From positions 1-30,831 of the IMG/VR virus record IMGVR_UViG_3300009551_000097: a stretch of DNA of 30,831 bases. One strand, given 5' to 3'. Both the position numbers and the translations under genes were made by a program. This DNA is from a virus. The notes beneath the pieces were generated by a model. The model saw only the letters and a list, made by a program, of their open reading frames with translations. It made no database searches and was not told where the DNA came from. Positions 7,790 to 16,423 of the stretch are shown piece by piece (within the stretch, counting starts at the first letter, position 1; every line of letters begins with the position of its first letter).

Positions 7790-8091
7790 CACAGAACATT
7801 CCTGATTTACCAGTGAGTCCCTTAGTTGAGCAAGATGGATTTGCAACAGCTCCTGAGTATCAGTTTAGACAAAATCTTATACAAGCATTACAATCAGTTA
7901 CTAGTAATGAGGGTTTAGTCCCGCCCACTCAGACGACAGCAAACATAGCAAAAATTGCCGCAGGTAGGGATACAGAGGGTAATTTTTCATGTCAAAGAGG
8001 GACTTTAATTTATAACTCGGACACAGATGAACTAATGGCGTGTTACTACGTGGCTGGTGTTCCGACATTTAAGAATTTATTGCACGCATAG
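7786..8091 (+). CDS. Small tail-associated or structural protein
   Basis: This is a 101-residue protein whose ATG overlaps the previous stop (ATGA), with GGAGG just upstream. The C-terminal pattern GTLIYNSDTDELMACYY resembles a short beta-rich module seen in phage fibre-associated proteins. Tight coupling to the gp10-like gene suggests a tail or head-tail role. No family is recognised with certainty. Confidence 0.6.
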   Translation: MTQNIPDLPVSPLVEQDGFATAPEYQFRQNLIQALQSVTSNEGLVPPTQTTANIAKIAAGRDTEGNFSCQRGTLIYNSDTDELMACYYVAGVPTFKNLLHA

Positions 8092-8102
8092 GGAGATGAG
8101 CA

Positions 8103-8726
8103 ATGGGGTTTTTCGATATATTTACTGGAAAGAATCCAGCAAATAAAGCAATGTCTTATTTAAATCAAATTCCAGGTGCCACACAGCCTTATTACCAGCC
8201 TTTCATTAATTCAGGTAAAGATGCTCTTGAGACACTTACAGGACAATATGGTAATTTAATTAACGACCCTAATGCACTTTACAATAAATTCAGTGAAGGC
8301 TATACGGCATCCCCTGGTTACCAAACAAGGCTTAAAGAGGCGCTGCAAGGAATTACTAATGCGGAAGCGGCGGGCGGTATGGCAGGAAGTCCAGAGCATC
8401 AACAATATGCAGCACAAAAAGCTGTAGATTTGTCAGGAAAGGATTTTGAGGATTATTTAAACCATATCCTTGGGCTTTATGGCGCAGGACTTTCGGGTGA
8501 GCAGGGTCTTGAGACACAGGGTTATGGCGCATCTACAGGATACGGGGACATCTTAGGTTCTAATCTTGCCCAAGAAGGTGGATTAGCTTATCAGGGGCAG
8601 GCCGCACAAAATGCTAACAGGTCACAATTAATCGGTAATGCTATGAAGTTGGCAGCATCTTTTGCGCCAGGTGGTAGCGCTGTAATGGCTGGCTTAAATT
8701 TATTACCCAACAGAAGTTATGGTTAA
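8103..8726 (+). CDS. Putative DNA ejection (internal virion) protein, small
   Basis: This is a 207-residue protein, first of three in the position held by P22 ejection proteins gp7, gp20 and gp16. It begins MGFFDIFTGKNPANKAMSYL, is Gly/Ala/Gln-rich and has a mildly hydrophobic C-terminal part (GNAMKLAASFAPGGSAVMAGL). This profile is common for small ejection proteins. AGGGAGATGAGC precedes the start. The function is assigned by order and composition. Confidence 0.6.
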   Translation: MGFFDIFTGKNPANKAMSYLNQIPGATQPYYQPFINSGKDALETLTGQYGNLINDPNALYNKFSEGYTASPGYQTRLKEALQGITNAEAAGGMAGSPEHQQYAAQKAVDLSGKDFEDYLNHILGLYGAGLSGEQGLETQGYGASTGYGDILGSNLAQEGGLAYQGQAAQNANRSQLIGNAMKLAASFAPGGSAVMAGLNLLPNRSYG

Positions 8727-8735
8727 GGATGAATC

Positions 8736-9950
8736 ATGGCAATTAATTATCCTAATTTTCCCAAGCTCAATGCCTCTGACGTAGGTGGTTTTGGTGGATT
8801 TGATTTAGGCGCTGCTATCAAATCAGGTCTTGAGAATTATAAGTCTTTCCAGGAAAACAAGGCACTTCCTGAACAACTAAAGAGAAAGGCCTACGCTGAA
8901 AATCTAGCCAATAAGATTAACGATGTAAATTATCAATATTTGCCTAGAAATTTAGAAAATAAAGCTATTGCATCTGAACTCTCTAATGCTATCAAAAAGC
9001 CCTATGCAGAAAATGCATCAAGAGCCTTTGAAGCTGATATGGGAAATCAGGAATCAACGGCTAATTTAAGTAGAGAAAATGCATATAAACAGAAAATATT
9101 AAATGAATTTTTAAGAGAAAGAGAGCCAGCAGAAATAAACGAAGTAAATGCGCGTGCCAATTATTATAAATCTGGTGGTTCTGGTGGGAGTACTGGAAGT
9201 AAGGACTACCTAAACTATGCAAATGGCGTGGCAACTGATAACCCTAATTTAAATCCACAGCAACTGCAAGAGGCTATAGATGTTATTTCCAAGGGTGGCA
9301 CTACGCTTCAGGATGGAACACAATTAAATCCTATGTCTATTGGAACGAGGTTGGCATTTGATAGGGCAGTTAAATCCACAACCACTGCAAATCAAATAAA
9401 TTCAGCAAATTCCGCAAATCAAGCGGAGGCTGAATTAGATGTTCTTAATGATTACGCTAATAAATGGATAAAGCCTTATGGAACAACTTATTTTGGAAAA
9501 TCTCCTCAACAAATATTTGATACGTTTAAAAATGATAATAAGTCTCAGGAAAAACTAGGTAAGTTAATAGCTGCAAATACCCTGCAATATGAAATAGCTC
9601 AAATTAGAAATAGAGTTGCGGCCGGACAACCTGGTATTACTGCTACGCATGAGATAATGCGAGAAGCACAACAATATATAAATTCCTCTTGGCCTAGGCT
9701 TACAGAAAAGGCACGAAACGTTGCTTCTGACAGTATTAATAAAGCTATCAAAGAAGGTTTGGCTGCAAGAAATCGCCAGGGAGTTGGGGCTGGAAATACG
9801 TTTACTCGTCAGTTTAATCCCGCGCCCTCTGCATCCCCTACAGTATCTGCGCCTGAAGGATCTATTGGGTTATATAAAAATGGCCAGCTATATTACATCC
9901 CGCCAAATAAGGTTGATGAGGCATTAAGCGAGGGATTCACCTATGAATGA
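8736..9950 (+). CDS. Putative DNA ejection protein, middle
   Basis: This is a 404-residue Asn/Gln/Ala-rich helical protein with AAGGATGAATC before ATG 8736. Residues about 145-155 contain a Gly/Ser linker (SGGSGGSTGSKDY) separating two helical halves. It has no membrane segment. Position second in the three-gene ejection block makes it the counterpart of P22 gp20 by synteny; sequence alone does not prove this. Its end overlaps the next start by 8 bases. Confidence 0.55.
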   Translation: MAINYPNFPKLNASDVGGFGGFDLGAAIKSGLENYKSFQENKALPEQLKRKAYAENLANKINDVNYQYLPRNLENKAIASELSNAIKKPYAENASRAFEADMGNQESTANLSRENAYKQKILNEFLREREPAEINEVNARANYYKSGGSGGSTGSKDYLNYANGVATDNPNLNPQQLQEAIDVISKGGTTLQDGTQLNPMSIGTRLAFDRAVKSTTTANQINSANSANQAEAELDVLNDYANKWIKPYGTTYFGKSPQQIFDTFKNDNKSQEKLGKLIAANTLQYEIAQIRNRVAAGQPGITATHEIMREAQQYINSSWPRLTEKARNVASDSINKAIKEGLAARNRQGVGAGNTFTRQFNPAPSASPTVSAPEGSIGLYKNGQLYYIPPNKVDEALSEGFTYE

Positions 9951-11967
9951 TAAGTGGGAGCAGTATAAAGCGGACAAATGGGATCAATATCACCATTCTA
10001 ACTTTAATAAAAGCCCTCAAGATTCTAATGCTTCCATTAATAGTAAGGATGTCGGTCGTTCATTAAATGATATGTTTGGTGGCTATGAATCTGGCGCTGA
10101 ACGCTTAGGCAAAAATATTGCTGTTGGTCTTACTGAAGCTGGAAGAAATTTGGCTGACCTTCCTTTTAAAGTAGGAAGAAAGTTTGGCATAACAGATTTT
10201 GAAGCACCAAAAGTAGATTATCAGGAAGGGTACGGTATAGGTGAGCCTACATCAATGTCTGATGAGCTTGTTAGATCTTTAGCTCAATATGCACCCGCTA
10301 TATTGATTCCTGGAATGGCTTTAGGTAAAGCGGGAGAAGCTATCTCAGTAATTCCTAAAGTTGGAAGTTTTTTAAGTGAAGCTGCATCGCAGGCTATTCC
10401 ACAAGCACTCTATGGGGCAACCCAGAACGAAAGCGCAACAAAAGGCGCTATAGAAGGTGGATTAGGCAGCCTTGCAGGCTCTGCTATTGGCAAAGGGGTA
10501 AGCGGCATTGTCAATTCTTTAAGACCATCACAAGTCTTTAAGACACCTTTGACGAACAAAGAACTGGCTAAATCTTTTAGACAAGCTGAAGGCACAAATA
10601 CAGACCTGGGGAATGTTATTCAAAACCCAAAACTTCAGCGTCTCTATGAAAACAAATTACCTAAAATCACTGGTGAAGCATCTCTTATGATGCAAAAAAC
10701 TGGAAAGCAAATAGTCGACAAAGGCGAGGCGCTACTTAAGAAAATGCTCGGGGATAATCCAAGTGAGAATGTAGCCGCTCAATTAACAAAAAAACTAAAA
10801 GATTCTTTTGAAAAACATCAAAGTTTCAAAAATAATATTTATAACGCAGTGGATGATTTGGCTTCCAAAGAAAACCTTAATCTCAATTTGTCATCCTTTG
10901 CGAATGAAGCTAAAAAGTACATGAGCGCTATTGAAGATACAAATATTCTAAAGCATGAGCCTGATGCGAAAGCTATACTAAATAAGATAACAAATTATAC
11001 AAATCCAGTTAAAGAAGAAACTACCAAAGGTTTATTAGTAGATAAGTTTGGAAAGCCTTTATTAGAAGAAACCAAAACTACTTACCCCACTTTAAAAGAA
11101 GCAAATATATTAAAGGGTAAGTTATACCGATATTCTAAAAACTATGCTCAGTCTTCAGATCCTGGCCAACGTAATATGGCCTCAGTATTTAAAGTTCTAT
11201 ATAGAAAACTTAAAAATGATATAAACTCCTCAATAGATAAATATGGAAGTGATACTCTAAAAGAAGGGTATAAAGTAGCCGAGGAAAACTATGCTAAAAA
11301 CTTTTCGCCATTTTTAGATAAGGATATTTATAAGTTCATAGCTGGAAATGCAGACCCAGAAACTATTATTTCAAAGTTCATTACTAATTCCAAAACATCA
11401 GACTTAGGTGCTAAACTTTCAAAACTCGCAGAAAAATTATCCAAACCATCAACAATTCCAGGTTCTGAACAGTCAAATTTGCTAGCATATGGGTACCTCG
11501 CAAGGGCGTTAGATAATGAAGGTAATTTTAATCCGTCAAAATTCGCAACATTAATTAAGAACTTAGGTTCAAATCAATTAAAAGCTTTATTTCCAGACAA
11601 AGCGCTCAGAAAAGAAGTATTAAATTATAAGTCACTTGTAAATAAAAATACAAGATCACTGAACACTATGTTTAATCCTTTAACGGGTCAAGTTAATACT
11701 GACATAGCACCAAACGCACTTGCAAATATTGTGGGAGGTCTTTCTGGATTACTTACAGGGGGCGCTCCTGGAGCAATAATTGGTACAGTTGCGGGGCCAG
11801 TAGTTACTAAAAAAATAGCAGACTTTGCTACTAAGAAACTTACAGATCCTGTCTACAGAAGAAAATTTATAAATTCCTTAATAGCTAACAAAAAAGCTGA
11901 ATTACCTAATCTCTCTAAAACCGGCGCGGTAGCATCAGAAGTTTATAACAAAGTAAACGGGAAATAA
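9943..11967 (+). CDS. Putative DNA ejection protein, large
   Basis: This is a 674-residue protein, with GAGGGATTCACCT before ATG 9943. Hydrophobic segments lie near residues 105-130 (LAQYAPAILIPGMALGKAG), near 165-190 (a Gly/Ala-rich glycine zipper) and near 590-620 (VGGLSGLLTGGAPGAIIGTVAG). The rest is Lys-rich helix. Potential membrane-inserting glycine-rich segments are expected of the large protein that helps carry DNA across the cell envelope, the gp16 position in P22. No lytic transglycosylase motif is seen. Confidence 0.6.
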   Translation: MNDKWEQYKADKWDQYHHSNFNKSPQDSNASINSKDVGRSLNDMFGGYESGAERLGKNIAVGLTEAGRNLADLPFKVGRKFGITDFEAPKVDYQEGYGIGEPTSMSDELVRSLAQYAPAILIPGMALGKAGEAISVIPKVGSFLSEAASQAIPQALYGATQNESATKGAIEGGLGSLAGSAIGKGVSGIVNSLRPSQVFKTPLTNKELAKSFRQAEGTNTDLGNVIQNPKLQRLYENKLPKITGEASLMMQKTGKQIVDKGEALLKKMLGDNPSENVAAQLTKKLKDSFEKHQSFKNNIYNAVDDLASKENLNLNLSSFANEAKKYMSAIEDTNILKHEPDAKAILNKITNYTNPVKEETTKGLLVDKFGKPLLEETKTTYPTLKEANILKGKLYRYSKNYAQSSDPGQRNMASVFKVLYRKLKNDINSSIDKYGSDTLKEGYKVAEENYAKNFSPFLDKDIYKFIAGNADPETIISKFITNSKTSDLGAKLSKLAEKLSKPSTIPGSEQSNLLAYGYLARALDNEGNFNPSKFATLIKNLGSNQLKALFPDKALRKEVLNYKSLVNKNTRSLNTMFNPLTGQVNTDIAPNALANIVGGLSGLLTGGAPGAIIGTVAGPVVTKKIADFATKKLTDPVYRRKFINSLIANKKAELPNLSKTGAVASEVYNKVNGK

Positions 11968-11998
11968 TTTTATAAATAAGGGATGACAGCGAATTATA

Positions 11999-12026
11999 TT
12001 GCCATATTCCTGATAACACGTAAAAT
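11999..12026 (+). promoter_or_regulatory. Candidate sigma70 promoter before tail fibre gene
   Basis: TTGCCA at 11999-12004 and TAAAAT at 12021-12026 each match the consensus in five of six positions, with a 16-base spacer. They lie in the 90-base gap before the fibre gene. The gap also has ACAGCG near 11986 that could pair with CGCTGT next to the ribosome site. Confidence 0.4.
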
Positions 12027-12057
12027 ATATACATTCAAACAGTAAGGACGCTGTTGC

Positions 12058-14244
12058 ATGACATTTAATAACAACGCCATCATAATGCCCCCATTGCAAC
12101 AGCAATTATGGGATAAGACACTGAATGTCCCATTGTCTGGCGGTTTTGTTCAATTCTTTAGAGATTCACAAAGAACTACACCCAAAGATGTATACCAACT
12201 TACAGGAACCGGGCCTGGTTCTTATACATACACTAATCTTGGTTCAGTATTAACGCTTTCTGGAATCGGCACGTACGTTGACGCAAATGGCGGAAATATT
12301 GCTATCTATTTGTGGCCATTTACAGGAAGTCCCAATGACGATCCTCCTTCTCAAATAGCTGATAATTACTATATAGAGGTTTACAGTTCTACAAATGTTT
12401 TTCAATTTGATATACCAAATTGGCCTGGAGTAGGCGGTGGTAGTAGTTCTTCGGATACAGCTGATACTACTGATAACGTACTTTCTAATGCGCAATTTGT
12501 AGAGATTAATTTCCCTTCTGATGCAACGCGATCATCTCCGTGGATGTTAAGTCTAACTGGAACTCAGACGGCAACAGAAATAGCACCTGATTGGTCGTTA
12601 GTTACTACTGGGAATGGCACCGTAAGTTTATATAGAGAACAAATATCAGATAATCAAGCGCCTGGGAATCCTGCATATGCTTTAGGGATTAATACCACTG
12701 GATTTACACAACCTATTATTTTAAGGCAACGGATTTTTTCACCAAGATTATTTGTTGGTCAATTTGTGTCGGCGACGTTTATTGTTGAATCATTAACAGG
12801 TGGTGCATTTGCAGTAACCATGAATTACACGCCATCTTTGACTGGTATGATTCAACAACTGTGTACTGGAGCCACGATTGCATCTGGATTTACACGTATA
12901 TTTAATGATCCTGCGATATTGATTTCAGACCCAGGAAGTGGCACAGGTTATGTTGATATAACGCTTGTGTTTCCCCAAGGTCAAGAGTTTCAATTTTCAT
13001 GTGTTCAGCTTTGTGGAGTTGCATCAGAGACAGAGATTGAAGCATATTTAGAGCAAACTCCGGCAAGAATTGAAGATCAACTCTTTCACTATTGGAATCC
13101 GTATTTACAGTTTAAGCCTATACCAAGCTTATTAGTTGGTTGGGATTTCGTAGTGAATCCTGTACAGTTTACTAGTGCTACTATTACGACTACTCCTGGT
13201 TACATATGTGATCAAACTATTGCAGCCACAAGCAGTGGCACTGTAAATTTTGGGATAGATGGAACAACAAGTAATGCGGTTTTTAATACCACAGCAAATA
13301 ATCAAGCTTGGTATATATTGCAATATTTAAGTGGTGATACGGCATTTGAAATTGTTAGTGAAGTCGTTAGCTCTCTAGTTACTGTATATTCTCCTGGAAA
13401 TCCTGGATGTTTAGCCAATGTTTATATGTTTTATTCAAATGGTGGCGGCACAATACCTACACTACCAACTACAATTGGTACTGTTAATAGCTCAGGTGTA
13501 TTTACCTTAACAGCAGCTAATTGGGCTGAGATAACACAGTTTACACCTACAGGCGCATTTGAAATAACAGCAGCAAGTGGCGATGAAGTTGACATGAGGT
13601 TTTTTGGGTTTAACGCAAAGCAGTACTATGGTAGCTCAAGTACGGCAAATTTTGCTATTGTTGTAACATTTATGGCACCCACATTAAATACTGATATCGA
13701 TCTTCTTTCAGTATCTTTAAATAAAGGCTATATCGCCACACGGCCTGCTCCACAGACTCCGGATGAAGTATTAAGAGAGTGTCAGTATTATTATGAGAAG
13801 AGTTATGATGTTGGGACTGTAGTTGGTACAGCTACAAGTATTGGCCAAAAGTATGCATATAATGGTGTTATTGTTGTAGATCCCACTGGCATGACCCCAT
13901 CTGACATACTTTGTTTAAATTCATTCCAGCTTGAGTATAAAACTGTTAAAAGAGTTGCTCCTAATGTGGTTTTTTATGCACCTGATGGAACATCTGCGGC
14001 TATGGGAGGCTCTATAAATATAGGTATTTATAGAAATGGATCTGCAATTGTTGCAGATGCTGCAAACCCACAAAATATATCAGTGTCAACAGATTATATT
14101 ACAACGAATAATTCAACGAATAGATTATTGATGAATTGCAAAGCAACTACTCCCGCTGCATTAACAGCAACAGCAGGGCTTGCTGGAGATGAAGGAAAAA
14201 TTCTTTATCATTATGTTGCAGATGCAAGACTAGGAATAGTTTAA
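12058..14244 (+). CDS. Tail fibre protein
   Basis: This is a 728-residue beta-rich protein with AAGGACGCTGTTGC before ATG 12058. The first 140 residues form a likely attachment module (PPLQQQLWDKTLNVPLSGGFVQFF... is the opening) ending in a Ser/Gly linker (GGGSSSSDTADTTDN). The long middle has fibre-like low charge. The C-terminal part contains ECQYYYEKSYDVGT near residue 580. A YYEKSYD pattern recurs at the ends of many phage fibre proteins. It would bind the host surface. No tailspike hydrolase motif is seen. Confidence 0.7.
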   Translation: MTFNNNAIIMPPLQQQLWDKTLNVPLSGGFVQFFRDSQRTTPKDVYQLTGTGPGSYTYTNLGSVLTLSGIGTYVDANGGNIAIYLWPFTGSPNDDPPSQIADNYYIEVYSSTNVFQFDIPNWPGVGGGSSSSDTADTTDNVLSNAQFVEINFPSDATRSSPWMLSLTGTQTATEIAPDWSLVTTGNGTVSLYREQISDNQAPGNPAYALGINTTGFTQPIILRQRIFSPRLFVGQFVSATFIVESLTGGAFAVTMNYTPSLTGMIQQLCTGATIASGFTRIFNDPAILISDPGSGTGYVDITLVFPQGQEFQFSCVQLCGVASETEIEAYLEQTPARIEDQLFHYWNPYLQFKPIPSLLVGWDFVVNPVQFTSATITTTPGYICDQTIAATSSGTVNFGIDGTTSNAVFNTTANNQAWYILQYLSGDTAFEIVSEVVSSLVTVYSPGNPGCLANVYMFYSNGGGTIPTLPTTIGTVNSSGVFTLTAANWAEITQFTPTGAFEITAASGDEVDMRFFGFNAKQYYGSSSTANFAIVVTFMAPTLNTDIDLLSVSLNKGYIATRPAPQTPDEVLRECQYYYEKSYDVGTVVGTATSIGQKYAYNGVIVVDPTGMTPSDILCLNSFQLEYKTVKRVAPNVVFYAPDGTSAAMGGSINIGIYRNGSAIVADAANPQNISVSTDYITTNNSTNRLLMNCKATTPAALTATAGLAGDEGKILYHYVADARLGIV

Positions 14245-14272
14245 AAATTATACATTAAGTTAAGGATAACTT

Positions 14273-14635
14273 ATGTCAACAAAATTATGCATGACACGTG
14301 ATATCAACGGTTACAACGCTTTTGGTATTACCCCCACATACGATATCTACGCGGGTGCTTTGGCTGCAAATACTGAACAGCACTTCACAGTACCATCTAA
14401 TAATGAATACTGGCTTGCCATATTTACCTTTTCACCTGGCGCTAATGTTTGGGTTGATTTCGCAACAACAGCAACAGTTCCTTCAAGTACAGTAGGATTG
14501 GTAAGTACTGTTTTAAATCCAGCGGGTCGTCAAGTAAAGGCAGGAACCGTAATAAGTCTTATCACAGCGGATGGGACAAATCCATGGTTTTGTGTGGAAT
14601 TACAAGCTGTCAATAATTATGCAGGAATATTCTAA
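14273..14635 (+). CDS. Small putative appendage or structural protein
   Basis: This is a 120-residue protein with AAGGATAACTT before ATG 14273. The composition is beta-rich and low in charge (FTVPSNNEYWLAIFTFSPG). Its last base is the first base of the next start (TAATG). It is probably a virion protein by context; no family is recognised. Confidence 0.6.
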   Translation: MSTKLCMTRDINGYNAFGITPTYDIYAGALAANTEQHFTVPSNNEYWLAIFTFSPGANVWVDFATTATVPSSTVGLVSTVLNPAGRQVKAGTVISLITADGTNPWFCVELQAVNNYAGIF

Positions 14636-14820
14636 TGGGCGTGCTCAATCAAGCGTTGGGCATGAATTTAACTGTTGATGATCCAATAATAGATAGCCCA
14701 TTTAGTGAAAGTGCATCAATAGGATATATAGTCCCTCCTCCTGGGAGTGAATACATGATTACCGAGGATGGTAAATTCATGCAGACGGAGACAGGATTCA
14801 ATTTAATGATCACGGAGTGA
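14635..14820 (+). CDS. Small protein ending in MITED repeats
   Basis: This is a 61-residue protein coupled to the previous gene by TAATG, with AGGAATATTCTA upstream. The C-terminal half reads EYMITEDGKFMQTET and ends in LMITE. The MITEDGKFM core is identical to the insert in the gp10-like protein at 7487-7552, 7 kb away. The shared repeat may be an assembly or docking tag between virion proteins, which is an inference. No other domain is visible. Confidence 0.65.
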   Translation: MGVLNQALGMNLTVDDPIIDSPFSESASIGYIVPPPGSEYMITEDGKFMQTETGFNLMITE

Positions 14821-14824
14821 TTAC

Positions 14825-15274
14825 ATGGCAGATATAAAATGGAGTGCATTCACAAGTGTTGGTGCACTACAAGCGAGTGACCAATTAGTAGGATTAAGAG
14901 CAGGCGTAAACGTACGCTTTACTGCTCCAATATTCGGCTCACAAATAGTAGTTGTTACAAGTGCATCACAGGCAATGACTACTAATACTATTTATCTTGC
15001 CAACGCTCCTGCAAGTCTTGTGACTTTTACGCTTCCAACCACTTCAGCAGTTGGCGATAGAATTTCTGTGCAGGGTGTAAGTTCCAATGGGTGGACTATA
15101 CATCAAGCTTCTGGTCAGCAAATTTTCGTAGCACCTACGAATACAACGTTGGGCGCTGGTGGTTCATTAAGTTCAACCAGTCAGTATGATTCAATAAATT
15201 TAATCTGCACTGTAGCTAATACAATGTGGGCAAGTTTTGGTGGTGGTCAAACAACAGGATTCACCATAGTTTAG
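14825..15274 (+). CDS. Putative fibre or appendage protein
   Basis: This is a 149-residue protein, four bases after the previous stop, with CGGAG upstream. It begins MADIKWSAFTSVGALQASDQ and contains LVGLRAGVNVRF, an N-terminal pattern seen in fibre-module proteins of environmental podoviruses. The remainder is beta-rich (TFTLPTTSAVGDRISVQG), like a small capping domain. Probable virion surface protein. Confidence 0.6.
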   Translation: MADIKWSAFTSVGALQASDQLVGLRAGVNVRFTAPIFGSQIVVVTSASQAMTTNTIYLANAPASLVTFTLPTTSAVGDRISVQGVSSNGWTIHQASGQQIFVAPTNTTLGAGGSLSSTSQYDSINLICTVANTMWASFGGGQTTGFTIV

Positions 15275-15285
15275 GGAGAAACTAC

Positions 15286-15837
15286 ATGACAACTGTTAAT
15301 GCGGTCGGAGTATCGCTTTCCGGTCAAACCGGAACGGGCAGTTTTGCTGGAAGCACATCACCATCTTTTACAACGCCAACTTTAGGGGTTTCCACAGCAA
15401 CTAGTATTAATTTTGGAGGAAGTGCGCTAAGTAATTACATTACGACTACTAGCTGGCCTCCAGTATTTACATTTAGCACCCCAGGGGATTTAAGTGTTGT
15501 ATATACAACGCAGACTGGACGTTATGCGCGCATAGGTAATATTGTGATCGCTACATTTAACTTAACTTTCACACCAACTTATACGACGGCATCGAGCACA
15601 GCTCTAATCACAGGATTAACTCTAGCGCCTGCGATCTCCACGGTGGGATATTGCTACACATCTGCTCCATCATATCCCGCTGGCACTACATCGCCTTTGA
15701 TATTGATTGCAGGCGGCGCAACCAATATACAAATAGCAGCAAGTGGATCAGGCGCAACTGCTGCAAATCTCACGGTAGCGAATATTACAAGCGGGGCAGC
15801 TTGTACTATTTTCGGCTCAATAATGTACGCGATTTAA
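15286..15837 (+). CDS. Putative fibre or receptor-binding protein
   Basis: This is a 183-residue protein. ATG 15286 is chosen because AGGGAGAAACTAC lies directly upstream. It begins VNAVGVSLSGQTGTGSFAG and contains FSTPGDLSVVYTTQTGRYAR, a combination typical of short phage fibre proteins with a beta-sandwich C-terminal domain. It follows another fibre-like gene and precedes the endolysin. The receptor role is inferred. Confidence 0.6.
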   Translation: MTTVNAVGVSLSGQTGTGSFAGSTSPSFTTPTLGVSTATSINFGGSALSNYITTTSWPPVFTFSTPGDLSVVYTTQTGRYARIGNIVIATFNLTFTPTYTTASSTALITGLTLAPAISTVGYCYTSAPSYPAGTTSPLILIAGGATNIQIAASGSGATAANLTVANITSGAACTIFGSIMYAI

Positions 15838-15849
15838 TGGATTTAATTC

Positions 15850-16392
15850 ATGAAATTTTTGTCAAATGACGAGCGCTTCCATTATGCCTTAGATTATCTT
15901 TTGCAGGATGAGGGTGGTTATACTAATGAATTGGATGATAGAGGTGGAGAGACTAAGTTTGGTATTACACAATCTGAATTAAACAAATATCATTCAAAGT
16001 TGGGTTTGCCTGCAAAAGTAATAGATTTGACGCGTGAAAATGCTGCTACCTATTATAAAAAGATTTGGTGGGATCGCTATAACTACAATCTTATAAATGA
16101 CATTAAGGTTGCAACTAAGATATTTGATTTAGCGGTAAATATTGGAGCTACTGAGGCTCATAAGATCACACAAGAAGCATTGAGTTACAACGGATATTCT
16201 ATCATTTTAATCGATGGAATATTAGGCAATAAAACTATTGCTTGTATCAATGAGGTTTGCAGACATGGACGTGATGTAGATTTATTAAATGATATCAGAG
16301 AGGATGCACGTCTTTACTATGAGCATTTAATAGAAATAAATCCGAGATTAAAAAAGTTTGAGAATGGGTGGTTAGTACGCGCTATGCGTTAA
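15850..16392 (+). CDS. Endolysin, GH108 N-acetylmuramidase
   Basis: This is a 180-residue protein. Residues 8-45 carry the GH108 signature: a helix ending in DEGGY (Glu21 is the expected catalytic acid), then DRGGETKFGIT. The second half (ATKIFDLAVNIGATEAH, then DGILGNKTIACIN) matches the peptidoglycan-binding region usually joined to GH108. It would cleave the glycan strands of peptidoglycan at the end of infection. There is no signal peptide, so export should need a holin, yet none adjoins it. The Shine-Dalgarno site is weak (only TGGA upstream). Confidence 0.92.
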   Translation: MKFLSNDERFHYALDYLLQDEGGYTNELDDRGGETKFGITQSELNKYHSKLGLPAKVIDLTRENAATYYKKIWWDRYNYNLINDIKVATKIFDLAVNIGATEAHKITQEALSYNGYSIILIDGILGNKTIACINEVCRHGRDVDLLNDIREDARLYYEHLIEINPRLKKFENGWLVRAMR

Positions 16393-16423
16393 ATGGAATT
16401 TTTAATTTAAGAAGGATCTTAAA

